Assembly (NCBI RefSeq): GCF_031451695.1
Contig: NZ_JARWAM010000012.1
Span: forward strand, 1 to 64,000
Reading direction: 5' to 3'
DNA length: 64,000 nucleotides
From: Franzmannia qiaohouensis
GTDB lineage: Bacteria > Pseudomonadota > Gammaproteobacteria > Pseudomonadales > Halomonadaceae
Positions within the stretch are counted from its first letter, which is position 1. Each line of letters opens with the position of its first letter. Shown in pieces: positions 28,521 to 36,727 of this stretch. The notes beneath the pieces were generated by a model, which was not told the DNA's origin, searched no databases, and saw only the letters and a list, made by a program, of their open reading frames with translations. The position numbers and the translations under genes were made by a program.

Positions 28521-29321
28521 GTGAGCAAGACATTACGGATGATCGGGGCGTCGCTGCTGTTGGCGGGCCTGAGTGCCTGCGGTGGCGAGCAGGATGGCGA
28601 AACCCGAAACGCCACCGAGCAGCCCGACCTGAGCCGCGACTATGCGGCACTCGTGGGCGAATGGCGGCTGGTGGACTTCCATCAACCCGGCGTCAGTGCC
28701 ATGAGCGAGGAACAGGCCGACAGCTGGCTGGGGGCCCGGCTGCGCATCAGCGACGACTGGTTCGCCCTCGGCGAGCACTACTGTGAGTCGCTGACCCATA
28801 TCGGCGAGGTGCTGCCGGTCAACCAGGTTCGCGATGACTTCCGCCTCCAGGCGGGCGACCTGGCGCCTTTCGAAGGGCGGGAGCAGGTGGCGCGGCATCG
28901 CCTCGACTGTGAGGACGGCGAGTGGCCGACCCTGGGCGGCACGCTGCTGATGCTAGATGACACGCGTGCACTCGCTCCCTGGGATGGCGTGTTCTTCGAG
29001 CTGGAGCGTGACGACGGCTTCCGCGCCACCGGTACCGAGCCTGCCTGGAACCTGGCCATCAGCGCAGAGGGCATGCGTCTCTCGGTGCCGTTCGACGACC
29101 GCGATGTGCGCACTGCGCTGCCCGAGCCGGAGGACGGACCCCAAGAGGGATCGCGGGTCTATCACGCCACTACCGAGGGCAACTATCTGCGCGTCGTGAT
29201 CAGCCCCGAGGCGTGTCGCGACAGCATGAGCGGCGCACCCTTCGAGACGTCGGTGCGGGTGACCCGCGATGGCGAGGTGTTCCGGGGCTGTGGCGGTGCC
29301 ATGCCGACGCTGTCACCGTGA
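28521..29321 (+). CDS. Lipoprotein with COG3650-like C-terminal domain
   Basis: The 266-aa protein starts with a lipoprotein signal (LLLAGLSAC lipobox, Cys20). Its C-terminal part has the pattern FRATGTEPAWNLAIS...FRGCGGAM, common to a family of small periplasmic lipoproteins with two conserved cysteines (Cys in SPEACRD and RGCG). Function unknown; outer-membrane anchoring is likely from the residue after Cys (Gly). GTG start at 28521. It is convergent with the next gene, three bases apart. Confidence 0.75.
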   Translation: MSKTLRMIGASLLLAGLSACGGEQDGETRNATEQPDLSRDYAALVGEWRLVDFHQPGVSAMSEEQADSWLGARLRISDDWFALGEHYCESLTHIGEVLPVNQVRDDFRLQAGDLAPFEGREQVARHRLDCEDGEWPTLGGTLLMLDDTRALAPWDGVFFELERDDGFRATGTEPAWNLAISAEGMRLSVPFDDRDVRTALPEPEDGPQEGSRVYHATTEGNYLRVVISPEACRDSMSGAPFETSVRVTRDGEVFRGCGGAMPTLSP

Positions 29322-29324
29322 GGG

Positions 29325-30218
29325 TCAGCGTAGCGTCTCGAGGGTCTGGTGCAGCGAGCGAGGCAGGATGCCAAGGTCTTCGCAGCGCCCGGTGTCGGCG
29401 CCAACCACGTTGTCCTGCTGCATCAGCAGCACCTGGTCGCGGGTCAGCGGTGGATTGGGTAGCCAGCCGGTCACCGCGGCCAGCAGCCGCCAGGCGACGA
29501 AGGGGAGCGGTAGCAGCGTTCGATGCCGCCCCTGGCAGTGCATCACCCGCTCGAGGATCTCGCGGTAGCTGAGTACCTCGGGGCCGCCCAGCTCGAACAG
29601 CCGCCGCGCCGGTGGGGAGGATGAGAACAGCCGCCCCACGGCGCGGGCCAGATCGTCGACATGCAGCGGCTGCAGGCGTGTCTCGCCGCGGCCGAACAGG
29701 GGAATCAGCGGCAGTCGCGTCAGGCCCTGCAGGGCGGTGAGGAAGGCGTCATCCGGCCCGAACAGCACGCTGGGGCGCAGGATCGTCGCCTTGGGGAAGT
29801 GCTCGAGTACGGCATGCTCGCCGGCGGCGCGAGCGCGGACATAGGCCGAGGGGGAGTCGAGGCTGGCGCCGATCCCGGAGAGCTGCACCAGGGTGCTGAT
29901 ACCGCTCTGCTGCGCCAGGCATGCGAGTCGCGCCGCACCTTCGACATGTACCGACTGAAAGCTTGCGCCGCGGGATTCCACATAGCAGCTCACCGCATTT
30001 ACTACACCCCTGGCACCCTCCAGCGCTGCGGCGAGGCTCACCTCATCGTGGATATCGGCGTGCACCAGCCCAAGCGGATCGCTCGCGTCGTGCCACTCGG
30101 GCAGCGCGGGGTGGCGCGCGGCAAGGCGGACGCGATGCCCGCGCTCGACCAGCTCGCGGACGATGGCGCGGCCGACAAAGCCGGTCCCGCCGAGCACGAG
30201 GATCGGACGCGGCGCCAT
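29325..30218 (-). CDS. NAD(P)-binding protein, NDUFA9-like atypical SDR
   Basis: The Rossmann protein of 297 aa begins with ILVLGGTGFVGRAIVRELVERGHRV, the glycine-rich nucleotide site of extended and atypical SDRs. The later blocks VQLSGIGAS, YVRARAAGEHAVL, TILRPSVLFGPDD and LQPLHVDDLARAV match the complex I NDUFA9 subunit/YwnB-like group. A canonical YxxxK is altered to YVRAR, so it may bind a nucleotide without classic SDR catalysis. It begins two bases after the stop of the DsbA-like gene upstream, so the two are coupled. Confidence 0.82.
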   Translation of the reverse strand: MAPRPILVLGGTGFVGRAIVRELVERGHRVRLAARHPALPEWHDASDPLGLVHADIHDEVSLAAALEGARGVVNAVSCYVESRGASFQSVHVEGAARLACLAQQSGISTLVQLSGIGASLDSPSAYVRARAAGEHAVLEHFPKATILRPSVLFGPDDAFLTALQGLTRLPLIPLFGRGETRLQPLHVDDLARAVGRLFSSSPPARRLFELGGPEVLSYREILERVMHCQGRHRTLLPLPFVAWRLLAAVTGWLPNPPLTRDQVLLMQQDNVVGADTGRCEDLGILPRSLHQTLETLR

Positions 30219-30220
30219 GC

Positions 30221-30856
30221 TCAGCGCTGCTGGGCCAGGTCCAGCAGGCGCTCCACCGCCAGCAGCAGCTGTCGGCGCGGCTGGGCGCCTTCCAGGATGC
30301 CGGCGTGTTCGCCGTTCAAGGCGAAACGCAGGCCGGGCACCCCCTGAATCCCGAGCTCCCCTGCGGCATGCTGATCGTCGAGCACCTGTTGGCGATAGCG
30401 CCCCTCGTCCAGCGCCTGGCGCAGGCCGTCGCTATCGAGTCCCAGCGAACCGGCGGTTGCGCAGAGTGCTTCGCCATCGGCCAGGTCGAGGCTGTCTTCG
30501 AAGAAGCCGCGAAACAGCGCGTGGCGCAGCGTGGCGGCGGCCTCGCGCGACTGGTCGGCTGCCCAGGCGCTGGCTTCATGCGCCAGCCGCGAGCGCGGTT
30601 GCAGGCGCGGCAGGCGCAGCGTCATGCCACGCTCCTTGGCCATGGGGTAGACGGCGCGCGACCAGATATCGTGCAGGTAGTCGCCGTCGGGGTCGAGGGT
30701 CGGCGCCGGCGCGGGGCGCAGCTCGAAGGCGCGCCAGCGGATCGTCAACTGGTCGCCGAAGCGGGCGCTCAGGGCGTCGAGCTCGGGCTCTTCCAGGTAA
30801 CAGAAGGGGCACACATAGTCGCTGAAGACATCAAGGGTAAGCGGTGTTGCGGTCAT
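30221..30856 (-). CDS. DsbA family oxidoreductase (FrnE-like)
   Basis: The 211-aa protein has a thioredoxin fold with a helical insertion. It starts LDVFSDYVCPFCYLEEPEL, where CPFC is the active site, and ends with the cis-Pro loop GIQGVPGLRFAL. This matches the cytoplasmic FrnE/2-hydroxychromene-2-carboxylate isomerase-like group; there is no signal peptide. It probably catalyses disulfide exchange. It is cotranscribed with the NDUFA9-like gene downstream. Confidence 0.88.
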   Translation of the reverse strand: MTATPLTLDVFSDYVCPFCYLEEPELDALSARFGDQLTIRWRAFELRPAPAPTLDPDGDYLHDIWSRAVYPMAKERGMTLRLPRLQPRSRLAHEASAWAADQSREAAATLRHALFRGFFEDSLDLADGEALCATAGSLGLDSDGLRQALDEGRYRQQVLDDQHAAGELGIQGVPGLRFALNGEHAGILEGAQPRRQLLLAVERLLDLAQQR

Positions 30857-30925
30857 GACGGGCTCACACGAAAACGAGCCGCCGGCAGTACCGGGGCTCG
30901 AGGGGATGAACAGGCGTTGGGCGGG

Positions 30926-31129
30926 TCAGGCGATGGTGTTGATCAAGGTGCCGATGTGCCCTTCGCTGGCCAGCTGGGGGTCTGCCGAGGCCGACTCCAT
31001 CAGCGCGGTGACCTGCTGCTGCTGTGTATCCAGAGCCTCACGAAACACCTGCATCTGCGCGTGCTGGGCGGCCTGGGCCTGCTGCAGCACCAGCGACTCG
31101 CTTACGACGCTATTGACGGCGGGATCCAT
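30926..31129 (-). CDS. YjfB-like putative motility protein
   Basis: The 67-aa protein contains the YjfB pattern: MDPAVNSVVSESLVLQQAQAAQHAQMQVFREALDTQQQQVTALM and the C-terminal GTLINTIA. These small helical proteins are often listed as putative motility proteins and can lie in flagellar regulons. No flagellar gene is in the window. GGGAGGT lies six bases before the ATG at 31129. The helix is Gln-rich and probably forms a coiled coil. Confidence 0.72.
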   Translation of the reverse strand: MDPAVNSVVSESLVLQQAQAAQHAQMQVFREALDTQQQQVTALMESASADPQLASEGHIGTLINTIA

Positions 31130-31264
31130 CCGCTTACCTCCCATGCAATGAATATGCGTCCAACCTAGCAGCCCCGCCAGCCGCTTGCAAAGGCGGCAGT
31201 GGAGCCTTGCCCCTCGGCGGTGTAGGCTTGCGGGCTTTTGCCATCCCTATCATCAGGAGCCCGC

Positions 31265-31621
31265 ATGAGCGATCTGCCCAACTGTCCGGCCTGTGCGTCG
31301 GAGTTTTCCTACCATGACGGCATCCAGTACGTGTGCCCCGAGTGCGGCCATGAATGGATGCCTGGCGATGACGCGGCGGCAGGCCAGGACGATGCGCTGG
31401 AAGCCCGCGATGCCCATGGCAATCCGCTGGCCGACGGCGACAGCGTGACGGTGATCAAGGACCTCAAGGTCAAGGGCTCCTCCTCGGTGATCAAGGTCGG
31501 CACCAAGGTCAAGAGCATCCGCCTGATCGAGGGTGACGCCGAGGGCGGCCACAACCTCGACTGCAAGGTAGAGGGGATCGGGGCGCTGAAGCTCACCTCG
31601 AAGTTCGTCAAGAAGGCCTGA
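31265..31621 (+). CDS. yjdM: Zinc ribbon protein YjdM (PhnA family)
   Basis: The 118-aa protein has an N-terminal zinc ribbon (CPAC at 7-10, CPEC at 24-27) and a C-terminal SH3-like PhnA domain with DGDSVTVIKDLKVKGSSSVIKVGTKVKSIRL. Despite the old name, E. coli YjdM is not needed for phosphonate use; its role is unclear. AGGAG lies five bases before the ATG at 31265. It stands alone and is convergent with the YjbQ gene. Confidence 0.9.
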   Translation: MSDLPNCPACASEFSYHDGIQYVCPECGHEWMPGDDAAAGQDDALEARDAHGNPLADGDSVTVIKDLKVKGSSSVIKVGTKVKSIRLIEGDAEGGHNLDCKVEGIGALKLTSKFVKKA

Positions 31622-31630
31622 ACGGTCTGG

Positions 31631-32050
31631 CTACTCGCCCTGCAGCGTGGCGATGAGGCGCCGTGGCCCGCCCTGGTCACGGTGCTCGCCGAGCCAGATG
31701 CCCTGCCAGGTGCCGGTGGCCAGGCGCCCGCCGCGCACCGCCAGGGTCAGCTGGGTGCCGAACAGGCTGGCGGCAACGTGGGCGGGCATGTCGTCGGGGC
31801 CTTCGAGCGTATGCCGAAAGTAGGGCAGGTCGCCGGGCACCAGGCGCCGCAGGAAAGCGTCCATGTCGTGACGCACGTCGGGGTCGGCGTTCTCGTTGAG
31901 CGTCAAGGACGCCGAGGTGTGCAGCAGTTGCAGGTGCAGCAGCCCAACCTCGCAATCGCCCAGTGCCGGGATAGCGGCGACCACCTCGTCGCTGATCAGA
32001 TGAAAGCCGCGAGCGCGTGGGTCCAGGCGAATCTCCGTTTGTTGCCACAT
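31631..32050 (-). CDS. yjbQ: UPF0047 / YjbQ family protein
   Basis: The 139-aa protein shows the YjbQ core: LLHLQLLHTSASLTLNENADPDVRHDMDAFL, then LPYFRHTLEGPDDMPAHVAASLFGTQLTLAV and GTWQGIWLGEHRD, with the conserved His and Asp/Glu cluster of a trimeric metal site. Family members have weak thiamine-phosphate synthase activity in vitro; the natural role is uncertain. It diverges from the TetR gene, with 70 bases between the starts. Confidence 0.9.
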   Translation of the reverse strand: MWQQTEIRLDPRARGFHLISDEVVAAIPALGDCEVGLLHLQLLHTSASLTLNENADPDVRHDMDAFLRRLVPGDLPYFRHTLEGPDDMPAHVAASLFGTQLTLAVRGGRLATGTWQGIWLGEHRDQGGPRRLIATLQGE

Positions 32051-32120
32051 GCTGGTTTCCTCCTGGGTGGGATGGAGCCTATGGTAATAGCACAGGCAAC
32101 ATCGCGTCAGGAGGACACCG

Positions 32121-32759
32121 ATGGCAATGACGCCGATTCACCATGAAGTGGGCCACGCTGATTCCCTCGCCGAACGGATTCTGGTTGAGGCCCTCGAGAT
32201 GGCCGAAGAGAAGGGCTGGGAGGGCGTCGAGCTGACCCGCGTGGCGGCAGCGCTGGAGATACCGGCCGCCGCAGTGCTCGACCACTACCGCGATCTCGAC
32301 GCCGTGGCCGACGCCTGGTTCCTGGGCGGCTGGCGCGCCATGCTCGCCGAGAAGCCCGACGGGTTTGCCGATTGGGCGGCCCGCGAGCGTATCGAGCACT
32401 GCCTGCTGGCCTGGTTCGATGCACTGGCGGCGCATCGCCGCGTCAGCGTCGAGATGCTGCGCAGCAAGGCACACCCGCCACACCTGCATACCTGGGTGCC
32501 GATGGTTTTCGATCTCTCGCGAACCGTACAGTGGCTGCGCGAGGCGGCGATGCTCGAGGCGCCGTACGGTTCGCGCCGCGCCCAGGTCGAGGAGATCGGC
32601 CTGACGGCGCTGTTGGTTGCCACGCTGCGGATCTGGGCCAATGACGAGACGCCGGGCCAGCAGGAGACCCGCGACTACCTCGACAGGCGCCTGCGGCGCG
32701 CCGAGAGCGTGCTGCTGCGGTGCTGGGGTGTGTCCGCCAGCCGCCCCTCTGAGCGTTGA
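32121..32759 (+). CDS. TetR family transcriptional regulator
   Basis: The 212-aa protein has an N-terminal TetR-type helix-turn-helix (ILVEALEMAEEKGWEGVELTRVAAALEIPAAAVLDHYRDLDAVADAWF) and a helical C-terminal ligand domain with some likeness to COQ9-type regulators. AGGAGG lies before the ATG at 32121. Target genes are not evident: the YbhB-like gene downstream is 68 bases away and could be cotranscribed. Confidence 0.82.
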   Translation: MAMTPIHHEVGHADSLAERILVEALEMAEEKGWEGVELTRVAAALEIPAAAVLDHYRDLDAVADAWFLGGWRAMLAEKPDGFADWAARERIEHCLLAWFDALAAHRRVSVEMLRSKAHPPHLHTWVPMVFDLSRTVQWLREAAMLEAPYGSRRAQVEEIGLTALLVATLRIWANDETPGQQETRDYLDRRLRRAESVLLRCWGVSASRPSER

Positions 32760-32827
32760 CAGTCATCTAGGCTTCTTCGATGCTGAACCCCCATGATATT
32801 GATGCGATAGCAAGGAGGACGACCACG

Positions 32828-33304
32828 ATGGCATTTGCACCCTCGACCATGCAGTTAGAGAGTTCGGCCTTTACCCATCATGGCAAGATTCCCAGCAAGT
32901 ACACGGGTGAGAGCGACAACGTCTCGCCGGCACTGAGTTGGTCAGGCGCGCCGCAGGGCACACGGGGCTATGCGCTGATCTGCCACGATCCGGATGCGCC
33001 GCTGGTGAAGGAGGGGCAGTACGGCTTCGTGCACTGGGTGCTGTATAACCTGCCGGCCTCGGTGACCTCGCTGGAGGAAGCCACCGACAGCGGTACTGTC
33101 GGGGTCAACGACGGTGGGGGCGACGGCTACATGGGGCCGATGCCCCCGGAAGGGCATGGCCTGCATCTCTACTATTTCTGGGTGCTGGCGCTGGACGCCG
33201 AGCTCGAGCTGCCCGCCGGGCTGACGCTCAGCCAGCTGCTCGAGAAGGTCGAGCCGCACCTGCTGGGCATGAACCGCCTGGTCGGCACTTACCAGCGCGA
33301 CTGA
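32828..33304 (+). CDS. YbhB/YbcL family PEBP-like protein
   Basis: The 158-aa protein belongs to the phosphatidylethanolamine-binding/Raf kinase inhibitor-like group. It has GKIPSKYTGESDNVSPALSWSGAPQGTRGYALICHDPDAP, FVHWVLYNLPA, and HGLHLYYFWVLALDAEL. Bacterial members are of unknown function; no kinase link should be assumed. AAGGAGG precedes the ATG at 32828. It is cytoplasmic, with no signal peptide. It converges with panE, with one base between stop codons. Confidence 0.9.
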   Translation: MAFAPSTMQLESSAFTHHGKIPSKYTGESDNVSPALSWSGAPQGTRGYALICHDPDAPLVKEGQYGFVHWVLYNLPASVTSLEEATDSGTVGVNDGGGDGYMGPMPPEGHGLHLYYFWVLALDAELELPAGLTLSQLLEKVEPHLLGMNRLVGTYQRD

Positions 33305-33305
33305 G

Positions 33306-34244
33306 TCATTTAGCCCCGGCCTCCCGGGCCGCTAGCTCCTGGGGCAGCAGCGCGGCGTGGATCACCCGGTTGACCGGGGTGGCCACGTCGAGCTCGATCC
33401 CCAGGCGCACCACCGCCCCGTTCTGCGACTCCAGCTCTGACGGCCGCCCGTCGACGATGTCGCGCTGCATGGAGGCGGTGCTCTTCTCTGGCAGGGCATC
33501 GATGAATTTCATCGCCCGCGCCACGGCGTCGTCGGGCAGCGCGACGCCCTTGGCCACTCCCACTCGATAGATCTCCTCGAGCACCGACTCGATCAGCGCG
33601 CGGCTGTCGGGCAGGCGGCGGGTCACGCCGATCGGTGCCCGGCTGATGCTGCCGATGCCGCTCATGGCACAGATGAACAGGAACTTGCTCCAGATCGCCA
33701 CCTGGATGTCCTCGGCAACCTCGGCGGTGATGCCTTCCGCACCTGCCAGGCACTCGCGGATGGCGGCCACCCGCTCGCTCTTGCGGTTGTCGAGTTCGCC
33801 GAGGCGAATGAAGGGCTCGATGCCGGCGTGGCGGATCACCCCGGGGGCCTCGCGCCAGGCAAGGATGCCGCAGAGGCCGCCGATGACTCTATCGGCGCCA
33901 ACCTCGCGGGCCAGATGGTCGGCGGCCTCGACGCCGTTCTCGAGGGGCAGCACGCAGGTATCCGGGCCGAGCAGCGGTGCCATGGCGGCTGCGGCGTCGG
34001 CCACCTGCCAGGCCTTTACGGCAACGATCACCAGGTCGACCGGTCCGACGCTCGCCGGATCTTCGCTGGCCTGGGCCGGGACGACGTGGAAATCGCCGTG
34101 GATACTGTGCACCTTGAGGCCATCACGCTGGATGGCGGCCAGATGCTCACCGCGGGCGATGAAGGTAACGTCTTCGCCTGCGGCGGCCAGGCGGCCGCCG
34201 AAGTAGCCGCCAACGCCGCCGGTGCCGTAGATCGCGATGCGCAT
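33306..34244 (-). CDS. panE: 2-dehydropantoate 2-reductase (PanE/ApbA family)
   Basis: PanE reduces ketopantoate to pantoate with NADPH in coenzyme A synthesis. The 312-aa protein has the NADPH site GTGGVGGYFGG, the AVKAWQ block, catalytic Lys in IWSKFLFI and the C-terminal ELESQNGAVVRLG segment with the conserved Glu. Paralogues of this family with other ketoacid substrates exist in Halomonas, so the exact substrate is somewhat uncertain. It is the first gene on its strand, beginning 37 bases before the 34297 gene's stop in the opposite sense of reading. Confidence 0.85.
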   Translation of the reverse strand: MRIAIYGTGGVGGYFGGRLAAAGEDVTFIARGEHLAAIQRDGLKVHSIHGDFHVVPAQASEDPASVGPVDLVIVAVKAWQVADAAAAMAPLLGPDTCVLPLENGVEAADHLAREVGADRVIGGLCGILAWREAPGVIRHAGIEPFIRLGELDNRKSERVAAIRECLAGAEGITAEVAEDIQVAIWSKFLFICAMSGIGSISRAPIGVTRRLPDSRALIESVLEEIYRVGVAKGVALPDDAVARAMKFIDALPEKSTASMQRDIVDGRPSELESQNGAVVRLGIELDVATPVNRVIHAALLPQELAAREAGAK

Positions 34245-34296
34245 GGGGGTCTCCTGAGTGGTGCGGCCGCTCGTCGGTGGCCGCGGGTGGTAGGGG

Positions 34297-35280
34297 TCAG
34301 TCGTTGAAACGGGTAAGCGCCTGCTCGGCGTCGTCCTGCCAGCGGCTGGGCAGGCTGGCGGCCTGCTGCAGCGCCCGATGCGCTTCGCTGCGCTGGCCGA
34401 GTCCCTCCAGGGTCAGCCCCAGGTTGAGCCAGGCCACGGCCAGGTCCGGCTGGCGCTCGGTGGCATGCTGGAAAGCATCGGCAGCGTCCTCCGGGCGGCC
34501 GGCGCCATACTCGGCATTGCCCAGCGCAAACCAGGCCATGGCGTCCTGTGGCCAGCGCTCGGTTACCGAGCGCCAGGCAGGCAGCGCCGCCTCGGCGTCG
34601 TTGGCCTGCTCGAACGAGGCGATGGCATCCATGGCGCGGCGCGGCCCTACGCTGACCGGCAGTTCACCGGGGGGCAGGGCGACCATCGCCCAGCGCTCGC
34701 TGCGCGCCCAGGTAGCATCGAAGCGGCGGAACGACTCCAGCCGGTTGGCTTCCTCGCCGCTGTGCAGCGTCAGCAGCTGTTCGTCGAGGTCGTAGCCGAT
34801 TGCCACCGCGTAGTGCCACATCGGCCAAAGCGGCAGCGACAGGTTCTGCATTACCACCACCGGATGGCCAGCATCGAGCTCCTCGAGCAGTGACGTGAAG
34901 TTGCCGTCGAGCACGAAGCTTACGCGGTCGTAGCGGCGCACCGTCGACTGCATCTCGGGCTGCACGCTGCCGTCGCGATTGGGCAGGAAGACCTGGGGAA
35001 TCAGGGTGTCGACGCTGACATCGACGTCGGAATAATTGAGCACCATGGCCAGTGACGCGGGGCCGCACTGATAGTCGCGCTGGGCGTGGAAGGGCACGCC
35101 ATCGATATAGGTGTGCTCGGCGACCCCCATTTCGACGGGGCTGGCCAGGCGCGGCCCGGTGGCGCAGCCGCTGAGCAGCAGGAAGGCAGCCATCAACAGC
35201 AGAACGCCCGCAGTGCGGGCGTTCCATGCTTGCCGTTCCGACTGCTGTCGCGGCGCTTGCCGTTCAAGCAGATGAGACAT
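34297..35280 (-). CDS. PA2778 family C39-like cysteine peptidase with TPR repeats, lipoprotein
   Basis: The 327-aa protein carries a lipoprotein signal (LLLSGC, Cys39). The C39-like papain-fold domain follows, with Cys72 in YQCGPASLAMVL and His156 in WHYAVAIGYD. The C-terminal third has TPR-like helices (AWFALGNAEYGAGRPEDAADAF, AWLNLGLTLEGLGQ). It forms a pair with the PA2779-like gene immediately upstream (ten-base gap), as in Pseudomonas. The peptidase substrate is unknown; the pair may act on the small hydrophobic partner. Confidence 0.87.
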   Translation of the reverse strand: MSHLLERQAPRQQSERQAWNARTAGVLLLMAAFLLLSGCATGPRLASPVEMGVAEHTYIDGVPFHAQRDYQCGPASLAMVLNYSDVDVSVDTLIPQVFLPNRDGSVQPEMQSTVRRYDRVSFVLDGNFTSLLEELDAGHPVVVMQNLSLPLWPMWHYAVAIGYDLDEQLLTLHSGEEANRLESFRRFDATWARSERWAMVALPPGELPVSVGPRRAMDAIASFEQANDAEAALPAWRSVTERWPQDAMAWFALGNAEYGAGRPEDAADAFQHATERQPDLAVAWLNLGLTLEGLGQRSEAHRALQQAASLPSRWQDDAEQALTRFND

Positions 35281-35289
35281 GCGGCTGCC

Positions 35290-35691
35290 TCAGCGAGTGA
35301 ACGGGAAGACGTTGGTCAGGCCGAGCAGATCGGTGACCAGCAGCAGTACGAAGATGAAGACCAGCGCTCCAACCACGCTGGCACCGGCCGGCAGGTCGTC
35401 GAGCTGTTCGGCCATCTGGCGCACTTCGGCGTCGGACAGGGCAGCCACGCGGGCTTCGACGTCGGCTGGATCGACTCCCTGGGCGACCAGCTGATCCTGC
35501 ACATCCTGGCGGGAGAGCATTTCGTTGATGCGTTCGCGGTCAGCGCTGACCTGATCGGCGCTCAGGGCATCCTGAGTGGTGACCAGTGAGTTGGCCGGCG
35601 CGGCCTGCGGCGCAGCCGCAACCGGCAGGCTGCCGAGGACCAGGAAGGCGATCAACAGCGGGCTGAGGACTCGAGAGAGCTTCTTCATCAT
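35290..35691 (-). CDS. PA2779 family small membrane protein
   Basis: The 133-aa protein has a signal peptide (MMKKLSRVLSPLLIAFLVLG, cleavage near VAAAPQ), a helical region with DPADVEARVAALSDAEVRQMAEQLDDLPAG, and a C-terminal transmembrane helix (GALVFIFVLLLVTDLLGLT). This is the PA2779 layout. It always accompanies the C39-peptidase PA2778, and the AG-type stretch before the membrane helix resembles a leader cut site. AAAGGAA precedes the ATG at 35691. Confidence 0.85.
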   Translation of the reverse strand: MMKKLSRVLSPLLIAFLVLGSLPVAAAPQAAPANSLVTTQDALSADQVSADRERINEMLSRQDVQDQLVAQGVDPADVEARVAALSDAEVRQMAEQLDDLPAGASVVGALVFIFVLLLVTDLLGLTNVFPFTR

Positions 35692-35802
35692 GGGTAGGTT
35701 CCTTTCTTTTGGGAGTGGCTTCCGGCTTCTTGATGATCCTTGAGTCTTGCGTCTATCCAAACGGCGATGCCGTATCAGTATAGGGTTAGATGCCGATGAT
35801 TT

Positions 35803-36657
35803 TCATGCCTTTTTTGTCAACTCTTTGTCAAGCAGACGGCGAATCAGCGGGGTGTCGGCGTCACGGTGAGTAGGCAGCTCGAAGCGCGCCTCGGCAATCG
35901 CGCGCCGCGACAGCCGCGCCTGGAGCAAGGTGTCGCCGTCATCGGCCGCGGCAAGCGTCTCGCCGCGCGGGCCGAGAATCCGCGAACCGCCCCAGAAGCG
36001 GCTGCCCGCCTCGCAGCCGATGCGGTTGGCCATGACCACCGGGGTGCCATAGGTCATGGCGTAGAAATGCAGGTTGGTGGCCCAGTTGTGCTCGTTGGAG
36101 AATGCCTGGCTGACGATGCCGCTGGCCGAGTTGATCGGCGCACAGAGCACCTCCGGGCGCGCCAGCAGGGCGGCGTGCACCAGCGCCGGATTCCACAGGT
36201 CGGCGCAGATCAGCGTGCTGGCCGACCAGCCCCGGTCCAGCGCAATCTGGGTCACGTCGCTTCCGGGGGTGAACCACTTGCCCTCCTCGAGACCGCCGTA
36301 GCTGGGCAGGTTGATCTTGCGATGCACGGCCTTGACTTCACCGTGCTGGAGCAGCGCCATGGCGTTGTAGCACTCACCGGGACTGGCCTCCTCGACGAAC
36401 CCTACCAGCGTACGCATGCTGCCACAGGCCCGGGCCAGCTCCGCCAGGCGCGGGTCGCCGGCGGGCATGGCCACGTCGAGCACGCGGCGGCCGAGACCGT
36501 AGCCGGTCAGCGATAGCTCGGGAAACACCAGCAAGTCGCAGCCGGCGTCACGTGCCGCCTCGATCAGCGGGCGGTGGTCGGCGAGGTTGGCGTCGATATC
36601 ACCCAGCTGGCAGTCGAGCTGGGCGGCGGCGACGTGCAGATGATCGGCATCGGGCAT
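35803..36657 (-). CDS. Carbon-nitrogen (nitrilase superfamily) hydrolase
   Basis: The 284-aa enzyme has the catalytic triad Glu47 (FPELSLTGYG), Lys114 (HRKINLPSYG) and Cys151 (LICADLWNP) of amidases and carbamoylases in this superfamily. NLPSYGGLEEGKWFTPG is typical of NAD synthetase-like and amidase branches. It is the last gene of the osmoprotectant ABC operon, 70 bases after the binding protein, so its substrate may be an imported amide or ureido compound. A longer upstream frame lies within the binding-protein gene and is rejected. Start at ATG 36657. Confidence 0.87.
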   Translation of the reverse strand: MPDADHLHVAAAQLDCQLGDIDANLADHRPLIEAARDAGCDLLVFPELSLTGYGLGRRVLDVAMPAGDPRLAELARACGSMRTLVGFVEEASPGECYNAMALLQHGEVKAVHRKINLPSYGGLEEGKWFTPGSDVTQIALDRGWSASTLICADLWNPALVHAALLARPEVLCAPINSASGIVSQAFSNEHNWATNLHFYAMTYGTPVVMANRIGCEAGSRFWGGSRILGPRGETLAAADDGDTLLQARLSRRAIAEARFELPTHRDADTPLIRRLLDKELTKKA

Positions 36658-36727
36658 GTGAGTTACGGCGGCCTCTCGAAGCGTAGGCTGGTGGCAGTGT
36701 GCCAGCCAGGGATGCCGAGCTGAAGAG

